Source: CAYXNZ01 sp964553705 (GTDB lineage: Bacteria; Patescibacteriota; Patescibacteriia; Patescibacteriales; GWC2-42-12). From it: a stretch of 20,886 nucleotides of DNA. This document shows positions 1-6,061 of the stretch, piece after piece (within the stretch, counting starts at the first letter, position 1; every line of letters begins with the position of its first letter). The notes beneath the pieces are model-generated. The model saw nothing but the letters and a program-made list of their open reading frames with translations. It ran no database searches and was not told the origin of the DNA. The position numbers and the translations under genes were made by a program. The stretch lies in contig CAZKKV010000016.1 of assembly GCA_964553705.1 (NCBI GenBank), positions 1 to 20,886 of the forward strand, in the 5' to 3' direction.

Positions 1-26
1 CTCGTTCAAGCTAAACATAAACCAAT

Positions 27-254
27 TTATTTTTTATTATTAGTAAAAGGCAAGAGTGCCATAATTCTAGAGCGTTTTATAGCAGTGGCTAATTTTCGCT
101 GATGCTTGGAACAAGTGCCGGTTCTTTTTTTCGGCAAAATCTTGAAATAAGAGTTGATAAAACGACGCAAAGTCTGCGTGTCTTTATAATCAATCTCTTT
201 AACGTTATTAACGCAAAAATAGCATTGCTTTTCTTTTTTAAGACTATTGTCCAT
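27..254 (-). CDS. rpsR: 30S ribosomal protein S18
   Basis: This 75-residue protein matches bacterial S18, which binds the platform of the small ribosomal subunit with S6. The visible family pattern is CYFC near residues 11-14, IDYKDTQTLRRFIN at about 21-34, then the basic RTGTCSKHQRKLATAIKRSR stretch and a hydrophobic MALLPF end. It is the last gene of the minus-strand rpsF-ssb-rpsR block, 73 bases after ssb, an order conserved in bacteria. No Shine-Dalgarno motif is visible upstream, as for its two partners. Length is normal for the family. Confidence 0.97.
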   Translation of the reverse strand: MDNSLKKEKQCYFCVNNVKEIDYKDTQTLRRFINSYFKILPKKRTGTCSKHQRKLATAIKRSRIMALLPFTNNKK

Positions 255-327
255 ACTAAAAAATTTAATTATTCAGCACAATAAAAAATTGCAGATAATC
301 AATTGCGCAAATTATTTATAAATATTA

Positions 328-807
328 TTAGAAAGGTATATTTTCAACTTTTATTTCATCTTCCTCGGGATTTATCTCGCCAGTGCTTGCACCAACCGGA
401 TCTTCAACACCGATAACTGGTTCACTTGGTACAGATGGTTGTTCGGTCGGCATACTCGGAGCCGATGACGGCGCTGAACCTGCTCGATCAAGCATAATCA
501 TGTTGTCAGCCACAATTTCAGTACGATAACGTCTCACTCCGTCTTGTCCAGTCCAATCTCTTGTTTGTAAACGCCCTTCAATGTAAACTTTGGAACCTTT
601 TCTAAGATACTGCCCACAAATGTCAGCTAATCTTCTCCAAGCAACAACATTGTGAAACTCAACTTTTTCTTGCCTCTGACCACTTTGATCTGTCCAGATT
701 AAATTCGTGGCCACTGAGAAAGAAGCGACCGATTGTCCAGAAGGAGTACTTTTTACCTCTGGATCCCTGGTCAAATTACCGATAATCATCGCTTTGTTTA
801 AATTCAT
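328..807 (-). CDS. ssb: Single-stranded DNA-binding protein
   Basis: The 159-residue product has an N-terminal OB fold (about 1-107), opening MNLNKAMIIGNLTRDPEVK and including VEFHNVVAWRRLADICGQYLRKGSKVYIEGRL, typical of bacterial SSB. A Pro/Ser/Glu-rich disordered linker follows (about 112-145). The acidic tip ends in IPF, the docking peptide for replication and repair partners. It coats single-stranded DNA during replication, recombination and repair. It lies between rpsF and rpsR on the minus strand and is probably co-transcribed with them. No SD is visible; a hairpin in the rpsF-ssb gap lies just upstream of the start. Confidence 0.97.
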   Translation of the reverse strand: MNLNKAMIIGNLTRDPEVKSTPSGQSVASFSVATNLIWTDQSGQRQEKVEFHNVVAWRRLADICGQYLRKGSKVYIEGRLQTRDWTGQDGVRRYRTEIVADNMIMLDRAGSAPSSAPSMPTEQPSVPSEPVIGVEDPVGASTGEINPEEDEIKVENIPF

Positions 808-816
808 AATTTTTCT

Positions 817-850
817 TATTCGCCGAAGTTAAAAAACAAAACGACGAATA
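817..850 (-). other. Hairpin in the rpsF-ssb intercistronic gap
   Basis: A 9-bp stem pairs 842-850 with 817-825 around a 16-base loop. One pair (823/844) is G-U on the minus strand but would be a C-A mismatch on the plus strand, which fits an RNA structure in the rpsF operon transcript. There is no T-run after it, so it is unlikely to be a terminator. It ends 10 bases before the ssb start and could affect processing or ssb translation; that role is inference. Confidence 0.45.
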
Positions 851-865
851 TGTTATGGTTTAAAT

Positions 866-1351
866 TTATAATAAATCATCAGTATCTAAAATCTTATCTA
901 GTTTTTCATCTAAATCTTTCAAATCCACCTTCTCTTTGTCTTCTGTTTTGGCTTTTTCTTCTTCTTTTTCCGTTTTGATTTTTGTTTTGGCGACAATTTT
1001 AGCGGTAAACTCTTTTTCTTTGGCTATTTCTTCTTCAGAAAAAACCCGCTTTCTAACAATTTGTTGCCTTAAAATCTCGTTCATCATTCTGAATAAGCGA
1101 TCAATTTTTTTTACTTTATCTTTATCTATATCAAATTCAATCAAACTATAATAGCCATGGCGAAATTTTTTTACCAAATAAGCTAACTTCTTTTTACCCC
1201 AATCTTCTTCATGGGTTATTTTTCCACCCTCATCTGTTATGACTTTATTAATCTGCTCTTTAATTGGCGCCAATTCGTCTTCACTGTATTTATTGGAAAT
1301 CAAATAAAGCATTTCATAATGAGCCACATCTGATATTTTCTCTTCGTTCAT
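866..1351 (-). CDS. rpsF: 30S ribosomal protein S6
   Basis: The 161-residue protein has an S6 core at about 9-107: YEMLYLISNKYSEDELAPI, then GGKITHEEDWGKKKLAYLVKKFRHGYYSLIEFDID and a RLFRMMNEILRQQIVRK helix. S6 heterodimerises with S18 on the 30S platform. A charged Lys/Glu/Asp-rich tail of about 50 residues follows; bacterial S6 is usually 95-140 residues, so this one is long. The ATG at 1351 has no SD. It is the first gene of the block and follows a leader at 1381-1486 that looks like an attenuator. Confidence 0.96.
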   Translation of the reverse strand: MNEEKISDVAHYEMLYLISNKYSEDELAPIKEQINKVITDEGGKITHEEDWGKKKLAYLVKKFRHGYYSLIEFDIDKDKVKKIDRLFRMMNEILRQQIVRKRVFSEEEIAKEKEFTAKIVAKTKIKTEKEEEKAKTEDKEKVDLKDLDEKLDKILDTDDLL

Positions 1352-1380
1352 AAATTTTTTGATATTTTATTGATTATTTA

Positions 1381-1426
1381 ACAAAAAACCCAGATATTCT
1401 CAACTGCTATGAACAGTTTACTGGGT
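1381..1426 (-). terminator. Leader terminator upstream of rpsF
   Basis: On the minus strand ACCCAG (1426-1421) pairs with CTGGGT (1393-1388), enclosing a 5-bp inner hairpin, and is followed by TTTTTT. It lies about 30 bases before the rpsF start, inside the leader, so it would act as an attenuator rather than ending an upstream gene. Confidence 0.5.
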
Positions 1427-1486
1427 GAGAATACCTTCCCCACTGTTGGCGGGGTAGTTCCGAAAATTCGAAACATTGGAAAGGTT
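1381..1486 (-). promoter_or_regulatory. Candidate autoregulatory leader of the rpsF-ssb-rpsR operon
   Basis: On the minus strand a structured leader precedes rpsF. The first part offers two options: helix 1478-1485/1433-1440 (8 bp, one G-U), or a CCCC/GGGG hairpin 1451-1454/1438-1441 whose loop is GCCAACAGT. The second part has a 7-bp stem 1427-1433/1395-1401 holding an inner hairpin 1414-1418/1402-1406. That stem cannot form at the same time as the terminator stem 1421-1426/1388-1393. S6:S18 complexes are known to bind CCG-containing hairpins in rpsF leaders of other bacteria. The CCGCC segment here makes that plausible, but the consensus was not verified. Confidence 0.5.
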
Positions 1487-1507
1487 GATATTTAATTTCA
1501 ATAACAC

Positions 1508-1534
1508 ATTATCACGAATCATCAGAAATTGCAA
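1508..1534 (-). promoter_or_regulatory. Possible rpsF promoter
   Basis: A TTGCAA hexamer (1534-1529) and GATAAT (1513-1508) on the minus strand are separated by 15 bases. This would start the transcript near 1500, just before the structured leader. The spacing is short, so support is weak. Confidence 0.3.
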
Positions 1535-1582
1535 GCACCCATATGTTGTGCTAAAGTTAAAGCAAATATATTAAAATCCTAT

Positions 1583-2770
1583 ATGAACAAACTATTTTTT
1601 AACCTTGGTAATCACCCGTCCCTGTCAGTCGCCGAATTATTAAGTGTTTTTCCAGAAAATAAAACTGGTAGCATTTTATCTCGTGAAATTTTTTTGATTG
1701 ATTTACCAAAAGAAATTAATGCTGAAGAATTAATTAAAAAACTGGGCGGGACTATCAAAATTGGCCTAATAAAAGAAAAATTGACTGATTTGAGTTTTGC
1801 TAAAATCTTGGCAGAGTCAATAAAAATCATTGATGATAAAAAAGTTGATACCAAATATCATTTTGGCATCTCTGTTTATGGCCACTTAAAAATCAATACA
1901 AAAAAACTTGGCATGGAAATAAAAAGACATCTGAAGGAAAAAAAGAAAAGCTGCCGCTGGGTGAGTGGGAAAGAAGATGTCTTGTCTAGTGTGATTGTTG
2001 AGCAAAATAAATTAATCCGAAGCGGAGTAGAAATAGTTTTTTTCAAAGATAGTCAAACAAATGAATTCTATATCGGACAGACTCTGGCTGTTCAACCATT
2101 CAAAGAATTATCTTATCGCGACTATGGTAGACCGACTCGTGATGACTATTCTGGTATGTTGCCGCCCAAACTAGCACAAATCATAATCAATTTAGCACAA
2201 GCCGACAAAAACGAAACTCTGCTTGACCCATTCTGCGGATCAGGCACTGTACTGGCCGAAGCCGCGTTGATGGGCTATAAAAATTTAATCGGCTCCGACA
2301 TTTCAAAAAAGGCTACAAACGATACTCAAGTAAATTTGAACTGGTTACAAAAAAAATTTAAATTAAGTAATTTTAATTTACAATTATATACTCTTGATGC
2401 TGTCAATCTTTTGGCAAAAATAAAAACCAATTCAATAGGCGCTATTATTACTGAAACATATTTAGGACCATAACGAGGAAAAATTGATGTCAAAAAAACT
2501 GTTCTTGAATTGGAACAGCTCTATACGAAAAGTTTTGCTGAATTTAAAAAAGTTTTAAAACCAAATAAACGCGTTGTGATTATTTTACCGATTTTTTACA
2601 TCAACAAAAAGCTAAATTTTCTCAAACCAAATTTCAGCAACTTTAAAATAGTAAATCCTCTACCAGAATACCTACAAAAAAACAACCTCTTACAGCTCGC
2701 TCCTAGACAAACAATGATTTACAAAAGAGAGGGACAAAAAGTCTGGCGAGAGATTGTGATTTTGAAATAA
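1583..2770 (+). pseudogene. THUMP-type RNA methyltransferase, interrupted by in-frame TAA
   Basis: The reading frame starts at ATG 1583 (MNKLFFNLGNHPSLSVAELL); an upstream in-frame TTG at 1529 looks less likely. It encodes an N-terminal THUMP-like region followed by a Rossmann methyltransferase: RDYGRPTRDDYSGMLPPKLA, then the SAM-binding motif LLDPFCGSGTVLAEAALMG and the acidic SDIS. This resembles the Trm11/TrmG10 family that methylates tRNA guanosine. At 2471-2473 a TAA stops the frame inside the catalytic motif, which reads TETYLGP where TEPYLGP is usual. The same frame continues after the stop as RGKIDVKKTVLELEQLYTKSF and runs to 2770, so the C-terminal part is preserved. A single substitution, for example from TTA or CAA, would explain the stop. 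The motif change from Pro to Thr also suggests loss of function. Readthrough or a sequencing error are the alternatives. Confidence 0.8.
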
Positions 2771-2781
2771 CTTCCTTACAA

Positions 2782-2817
2782 AAAAAATGTCCCTCGGAGA
2801 ACTTCTTCTCCGAGGGA
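2782..2817 (-). terminator. Strong rho-independent terminator
   Basis: A perfect 12-bp stem (2806-2817 with 2790-2801, loop of four) is followed on the minus strand by ACA and eight T residues. It would end a minus-strand transcript arriving from the 2.8-3.4 kb region. Confidence 0.8.
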
Positions 2818-2871
2818 TTAAAGAAATAAATTTGTCGGATTTATCTATGATTTTTAAAAAGTAATTTTTGA

Positions 2872-2916
2872 CTAAACGAATCCGGTGGGGTACCACCGGT
2901 TATTTTTTTTCATCAT
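2872..2916 (-). CDS. Possible 14-residue peptide ORF
   Basis: On the minus strand AAGGAGGGG is followed directly by ATGATG. The ORF from the first ATG reads MMKKNNRWYPTGFV and stops at TAG. The SD-to-start spacing is short for the first ATG and about five bases for the second. It lies inside the structured minus-strand transcript, after the 11-bp inverted repeat at 2943-2982. A TATAAT at 2968-2963 in the loop of that repeat could start a short transcript for it. It is too short to recognise and could be chance; the strong SD is the main reason to list it. Confidence 0.3.
   Translation of the reverse strand: MMKKNNRWYPTGFV
2882..2910 (+). terminator. Terminator facing the methyltransferase pseudogene
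   Basis: A perfect 7-bp stem CCGGTGG/CCACCGG (2882-2888/2893-2899) with a four-base loop is followed on the plus strand by TTATTTTTTTT. It lies about 110 bases after the plus-strand pseudogene. The same DNA on the minus strand codes part of a tiny ORF (2872-2916). Confidence 0.55.
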
Positions 2917-2942
2917 CCCCTCCTTTTTTGGGATGAATGGTA

Positions 2943-2982
2943 GCGAAAGAGAGAAAAATGTATTATAATCGCTCTCTTTCGC
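2943..2982 (-). repeat. 11-bp inverted repeat around a TATAAT
   Basis: GCGAAAGAGAG (2943-2953) and its exact complement (2972-2982) flank 18 bases that contain TATAAT on the minus strand (2968-2963). It could be an operator around a -10 element or an RNA hairpin. The 10-bp palindrome CCGGCGCCGG (2985-2994) lies next to it, just after the upstream tiny ORF. Confidence 0.5.
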
Positions 2983-2995
2983 CGCCGGCGCCGGA

Positions 2996-3061
2996 TCAGT
3001 CCCTGGACATATTATTCTTCGTAAAGAAACTAATTGTTGCACTTTTCGTCATCACAAGCAT
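2996..3061 (-). CDS. Possible 21-residue peptide ORF
   Basis: On the minus strand AAAGGAG is followed after eight bases by ATG. The ORF encodes MLVMTKSATISFFTKNNMSR plus a final D before TGA. A hairpin with CCGCG/CGCGG arms (3098-3102/3117-3121) lies upstream. The peptide matches nothing I recognise and has no clear membrane segment. The near-ideal SD and the position inside a structured transcript suggest a leader peptide or a small functional peptide. Confidence 0.35.
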   Translation of the reverse strand: MLVMTKSATISFFTKNNMSRD

Positions 3062-3153
3062 AGACCGTTCTCCTTTCGCTTATTTTTTGTGCCTTGCTCC
3101 GCGGATTTTCCCTCCACGCGGAACAAAAACAATGAAAGAATAATTGTGTGGTG

Positions 3154-3353
3154 GGCGGGGGAAAGAATGACGTCATCCTTTCCCCCGCCTTGCTGTCCCC
3201 CCCCTAAGTTTCCGCAGTAATCACCGGAACGACCGAGGCAGGAAACCAACCCAGAGGATGGAGCGGGGATTCGAAGTGAGCCAGCACTCCGAACCAAGAG
3301 GGAAGCTCAGAAACCGCTTGGAATCCCGGCTTCCTCCTCGGGAACACCTCAGC
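3154..3353 (-). ncRNA. Candidate structured RNA (5' part of a 2785-3353 transcript)
   Basis: The start is predicted from TATAAT at 3365-3360. The minus-strand RNA folds into P1 (3328-3341 with 3233-3247, 14 bp, one bulge) and P2 (3321-3327 with 3266-3272, 7 bp). P1 and P2 abut without a gap, so they could stack coaxially. Smaller stems inside are 3294-3298/3317-3321 and 3275-3278/3285-3288. Stem 3225-3230/3208-3214 follows, then a hairpin of about 18 bp (3178-3189/3154-3165 with the palindromic core ATGACGTCAT). Pairs 3245/3330 and 3166/3177 are G-U on this strand but would be A-C on the other, supporting minus orientation. No signatures of RNase P RNA, tmRNA or SRP RNA were found. The transcript probably continues through two tiny ORFs to the terminator at 2782-2817. 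Confidence 0.5.
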
Positions 3354-3359
3354 AACCGA

Positions 3360-3365
3360 ATTATA
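3360..3365 (-). promoter_or_regulatory. -10 element for the structured transcript
   Basis: A consensus TATAAT lies on the minus strand, with a start expected near 3353, exactly before the GC-rich folded region. No good -35 hexamer is visible at 16-18 bases; the upstream DNA is A/T-rich. Confidence 0.45.
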
Positions 3366-3399
3366 TACTTCTTTTTTGAAAAATGAGGCTACCGAGCAC

Positions 3400-3526
3400 A
3401 ATCAAAAATTAAAATAAAAAGAACATTTTAATTTAACAAATTATCAGGATATTGTCAAGAGTTTCTCTGTTATCTTTCTTTTTTTCTACTAATATTAAAC
3501 AAAATTTTTTCACAATGTTCTGATAT
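3400..3526. other. AT-rich gap
   Basis: This AT-rich stretch lies between the structured RNA locus and the 3' end of the frameshifted gene. I see no terminator, gene or repeat here. Confidence 0.5.
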
Positions 3527-3800
3527 TTACGCCAAATCCTCTGTGCTTTGTAAAACACCTGCTAGCTTTGGATGTTCTTGCAATTCTTTCTTCCATTCTT
3601 TTTCTTTTGTTATTGCCTTTTCTCTCTCTTACCTTCTCTCTTCGTTGTTGCTGTTCTATTTCTAAAATTCTTGCTAGTTTTTTCCACTCATCATCTTCAC
3701 TAATCTTGGTTAACACCGCGACAGCTGTTTCGTTAAAAAAATTCAACAACACTCTCCCAGTATCTCCCAAAATCACAATAACTTTTTTCCCAGATAGCAT
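3527..3800 (-). pseudogene. Small unrecognised gene with a frameshift in a GA tract
   Basis: The start ATG (3800) follows an excellent SD (AAGGAGG with a seven-base gap on the minus strand). The first half, beginning MLSGKKVIVILGDTGRVLLN, continues to EIEQQQRREKV in one frame. After the (AG)n tract at 3621-3630 that frame becomes basic, atypical sequence. The neighbouring frame reads KAITKEKEWKKELQEHPKLA and then GVLQSTEDLA, ending at TAA 3527, which looks like a natural end. Removing one base in the tract joins both halves into a protein of about 90 residues. I do not recognise the family: a short hydrophobic start, then a helical charged region. The frameshift may be mutation, repeat slippage, programmed shifting or sequencing error. 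If unshifted, the frame ends at 3510. Confidence 0.65.
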
Positions 3801-3896
3801 AGCCCCCTCCTTGACTTGGTAATGTGCTAAGTATTTATAATTAAAATTTAATAGATACTATCGCTTCTTTCAGCCACTCCAGAATGACAATAGTTT

Positions 3897-4979
3897 TTAA
3901 TTAAAAAGAAAATTACATATATCTCCGTCTTGCATAATATAGTCTTTACCTTCAGTGCGGATAAAACCTTTTTCTCTGGCTTGTGTCTCACCGCCAGCTT
4001 CAATAAATTTTTGCCAATTTATAACTTCTGCCCGAATAAAACCTTTTTCAAAATCAGTATGTATCACACCAGCTGCTTGCGGTGCCTTACTATCCCTTTT
4101 GACTGTCCAAGCTTTTGTCTCGTCGGGTCCGGTAGTAAAAAAAGTTAGCAAACCCAAAGTTTCATAAGCCAGATTGATTAGTTTGTCCAAACCGCTCTCT
4201 GGCAAACCCAACTCTTTTATATATTCTGCCTGCTCTTCGTCTGGCAAGGAAGCAATGTCAGCTTCTTGCTGGGCATTTAATTTTAAAACTCGTCCATTCC
4301 ACTTCACTTCAGCTGATTCAGACCCGCCTAGACTCGACAAGGCTGGTTTGTCATTAATATTTAAAATATAAATAATTGGTTTAGCTGTCAACAAACTCAA
4401 ATCCTTGATAATAAATTTTTCATCCTCGCTTAACCCCATGTTACGAACTGCCTGACCTTTTTCCAGATTAATTTTTATCCGCTGTAAAACGTCTTGTAAT
4501 TTTATCGCTTCTTTACTGCCTCCTTTGGCTTCTTTTACTACTTTTGCCAGTCGCTTTTCCGCAGTCGCCAAATCAGCAAAGATTAATTCCAAATTTATAG
4601 TCTCCTTATCACCCTCGGCATCAATTTTTCCATTAACATGGATGATGTTAGTATCCTCAAAATCTCTAACCACTTCACATATAGCGTCGCACTCGCGGAT
4701 ATGTGCCAAAAACTGATTACCCAAGCCCTCGCCCTTGTGCGCACCAGCTACCAAACCAGCAATATCAACAAACTCAATTACTGTCGGGATAATCTGTTTT
4801 GGTTTGGAAATTTCAGCCAATTTTTGTAATCGCTCGTCAGGTACCTTAACCACGCCAACATTTGGATCAATGGTGCAAAAAGGATAATTCGACGCTTCGG
4901 CGCCTTTTTTGGTTAAAGCATTAAAAAGTGTTGATTTGCCGACATTTGGCAAACCGACTATGCCAATAGATAAAGCCAT
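3897..4979 (-). CDS. ychF: Redox-regulated ATPase/GTPase YchF (OLA1 family)
   Basis: At 360 residues this has the length and layout of YchF, a ribosome-associated Obg-like P-loop nucleotidase that prefers ATP. Visible are the P-loop GLPNVGKST (9-17), the switch region NYPFCTIDPNVGVV, FVDIAGLVAGAHKGEGLGNQFL with the DxxG motif, and YILNIND in the position of the base-recognition motif. The C-terminal TGS domain runs about 278-360, with LLTFFTTGPDETKAWTV, AAGVIHTDFEKGFIRAEV and a YIMQDGDICNFLFN end. The ATG at 4979 has no SD. A TATACT on the minus strand (5036-5031) may be its -10 element. Confidence 0.97.
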   Translation of the reverse strand: MALSIGIVGLPNVGKSTLFNALTKKGAEASNYPFCTIDPNVGVVKVPDERLQKLAEISKPKQIIPTVIEFVDIAGLVAGAHKGEGLGNQFLAHIRECDAICEVVRDFEDTNIIHVNGKIDAEGDKETINLELIFADLATAEKRLAKVVKEAKGGSKEAIKLQDVLQRIKINLEKGQAVRNMGLSEDEKFIIKDLSLLTAKPIIYILNINDKPALSSLGGSESAEVKWNGRVLKLNAQQEADIASLPDEEQAEYIKELGLPESGLDKLINLAYETLGLLTFFTTGPDETKAWTVKRDSKAPQAAGVIHTDFEKGFIRAEVINWQKFIEAGGETQAREKGFIRTEGKDYIMQDGDICNFLFN

Positions 4980-5200
4980 GAGGACAAGTTAAAAGTTTAT
5001 AAAGTCAGAAAGTCGAAAGTCATTGAGCTAAGTATAGTTTGAATTTAGCAGATTATCATAATAATTTCAAACATTGCCCATATCCCAATTCTATTGTTAT
5101 AATAGAAATATAAGCATTTTAGCTAAAATCATTGATTTTATCTCCACAATACAAAGCTTTCTGACTAGAAATAATCAATATTATTTAAGCTAATTTTAAA
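4980..5200. other. AT-rich intergenic stretch upstream of ychF
   Basis: It holds short AAAGTC-type direct repeats (about 5000-5020) and the possible ychF -10 element. Otherwise I see no gene, RNA or stable hairpin. Confidence 0.5.
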
Positions 5201-5252
5201 TAAAAAAACAACAAGTTCCCTTCCAAGGCGGGCAGGCGCATATAACTTGTTG
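5201..5252 (-). terminator. Second terminator, 9-bp stem
   Basis: CAACAAGTT and its complement (5244-5252/5209-5217) form a stem with a 26-base loop, followed on the minus strand by seven T residues. The loop is long, so it may be a backup to the terminator at 5308-5346. Confidence 0.45.
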
Positions 5253-5307
5253 TACGAAATAAATTTAATTTACTTTCCTTATCAGGGTTTTTTAAAATTT
5301 TTTTATA

Positions 5308-5346
5308 AAGAAAAAGGGTAGTAGCAAAATTTACCACTACCTTTAA
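5308..5346 (-). terminator. Terminator of the phage-type small gene
   Basis: On the minus strand AAAGGTAGTGG pairs with CTACTACCCTTT (one G-U, one bulge) across a nine-base loop and is followed by TTTTTC. It starts about 25 bases after the stop of the 5371-5592 gene. Confidence 0.65.
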
Positions 5347-5370
5347 GTACACTCCGCACTGCTTCGTAAT

Positions 5371-5592
5371 TCAAGCAAAATCCTCAATAAATTTTTTCAT
5401 CTGATCTTTAGTAGTCAGACTGTGATTCATCATCAAGATTATTCCCAGCGCGATTGCTGGATGACAGCAGGCTTCAGGATGCTTTTTTAAATCTGAATTC
5501 ATTGACATAAATGCATTTTTGAGGTCTCCACTTTCTAAATACTCAAGTGCTCTCTTCTTACACTATTCTAAATGTTCATCACGTGACACCAT
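5371..5592 (-). pseudogene. Phage-type small protein with amber codon at position 10
   Basis: The frame from ATG 5592 encodes MVSRDEHLE, a TAG (5565-5563), then CKKRALEYLESGDLKNAFMS and continues to MKKFIEDFA before TGA 5371, 73 codons in all. The pattern SRDEHLxWCKxRALEYLxxGDLxxAFxSM...HPAIxLGMMLMM...KKFIEGF is, from memory, a small protein of unknown function common in phages and prophages. The residue at the stop is normally Trp, so TGG to TAG explains the break. The gene has a strong SD (AAGGAGG, five- to six-base gap), a consensus promoter at 5646-5673 and a terminator at 5308-5346, all still intact. This suggests recent inactivation of an acquired gene, or amber suppression. An internal ATG further in could give only a truncated form. 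Confidence 0.75.
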
Positions 5593-5645
5593 GTTGTCCT
5601 CCTTGTTTAATAAATGATTTAAAAACAAACTTTTATTGACTTTGT

Positions 5646-5673
5646 ATTATACATTTTTTAGCATAAATGTCAA
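5646..5673 (-). promoter_or_regulatory. Consensus sigma-70-type promoter
   Basis: TTGACA (5673-5668), a 16-base spacer and TATAAT (5651-5646) lie on the minus strand, both hexamers perfect. It drives the phage-type small gene with a leader of about 45 bases. Confidence 0.85.
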
Positions 5674-5708
5674 TAAAATAAAACCCCCTAAGTTATATAC
5701 TTAGGGGG
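5674..5708 (-). terminator. Terminator of the candidate ncRNA
   Basis: A perfect 10-bp stem CCCCCTAAGT/ACTTAGGGGG (5699-5708/5684-5693) with a five-base loop is followed on the minus strand by TTTTATTTTA. It separates the ncRNA from the next promoter at 5673. Confidence 0.75.
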
Positions 5709-5993
5709 ATGTTTTGAGGTTACGTTAGATACTGGCCAGTGGAGCCATGGATGCTGTGGAAACATCTAAGGATCGTAACGCAACCCCTTTGGTTGTTTTT
5801 TGACTAGCGATCCCTTATCATAAAACAGGCTTAAGTAAACGCTGAAATCAGCGCGGCGTTATTGCCAGGAATCGCTAGCCGAATTTTTACAAAGAACTAT
5901 TGCGTCGACGAAACTGGACAGGACGGAAAGGACGGAGATTCTATCAGAATAAAACCTATCCAGTTTCGCCACCAACGCATCAAAGAATATTAT
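5674..5993 (-). ncRNA. Candidate structured non-coding RNA of about 310 nt
   Basis: A minus-strand promoter lies at 6000-6027 and a terminator at 5674-5708. Between them four helices are visible in order. Helix D pairs 5975-5979/5901-5905, then about 17 bp of 5955-5971/5906-5922. Helix C pairs 5871-5880/5802-5811 (10 bp) and encloses a CGCTGA/TCAGCG hairpin. A small CAACC/GGTTG hairpin (5781-5795) follows. Helix A pairs 5774-5779/5719-5724 and 5764-5769/5725-5730. Four pairs (5803/5879, 5906/5971, 5908/5969, 5919/5958) are G-U on the minus strand but would be A-C on the plus strand, strong evidence for orientation. No long ORF fits. I see no RNase P, tmRNA, 6S or known riboswitch signature. 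The T6 run after the small hairpin on the plus strand leaves a plus-strand RNA as an alternative. Confidence 0.6.
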
Positions 5994-5999
5994 GAAGAC

Positions 6000-6027
6000 A
6001 TCTTATCATTTATTTTATTTTTGTCAA
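6000..6027 (-). promoter_or_regulatory. Promoter of the candidate ncRNA
   Basis: TTGACA (6027-6022), a 16-base spacer and TAAGAT (6005-6000) preceded by TGA, an extended -10, lie on the minus strand. The predicted start near 5993 is 14 bases before the outermost RNA helix. Confidence 0.7.
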
Positions 6028-6036
6028 TAGACAATA

Positions 6037-6057
6037 AACAGACCTAAAAAATCTGTT
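6037..6057 (-). terminator. Weak hairpin after the anchored protein gene
   Basis: AACAGA/TCTGTT arms (6037-6042/6052-6057) lie just after the stop of the 6062-6856 gene. The T-run is better on the plus strand, so direction is uncertain. Confidence 0.3.
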
Positions 6058-6061
6058 TTTT

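Noticed and set aside
2690..2896. 68-codon minus-strand ORF
   Set aside because: It overlaps the end of the methyltransferase frame, runs through the terminator hairpin and has no family-like sequence.
3154..3353. RNase P RNA, tmRNA or SRP RNA
   Set aside because: GAGGAGGAAGCC resembles the RNase P GAGGAAAGUCC only loosely; the ACAGAA region is absent, there is no tRNA-like end or tag ORF ending in ALAA, and no SRP tetraloop motif.
5862..6047. Plus-strand ORF in the ncRNA locus
   Set aside because: It is a shadow of the helices and the promoter on the minus strand; no SD and no protein-like features.
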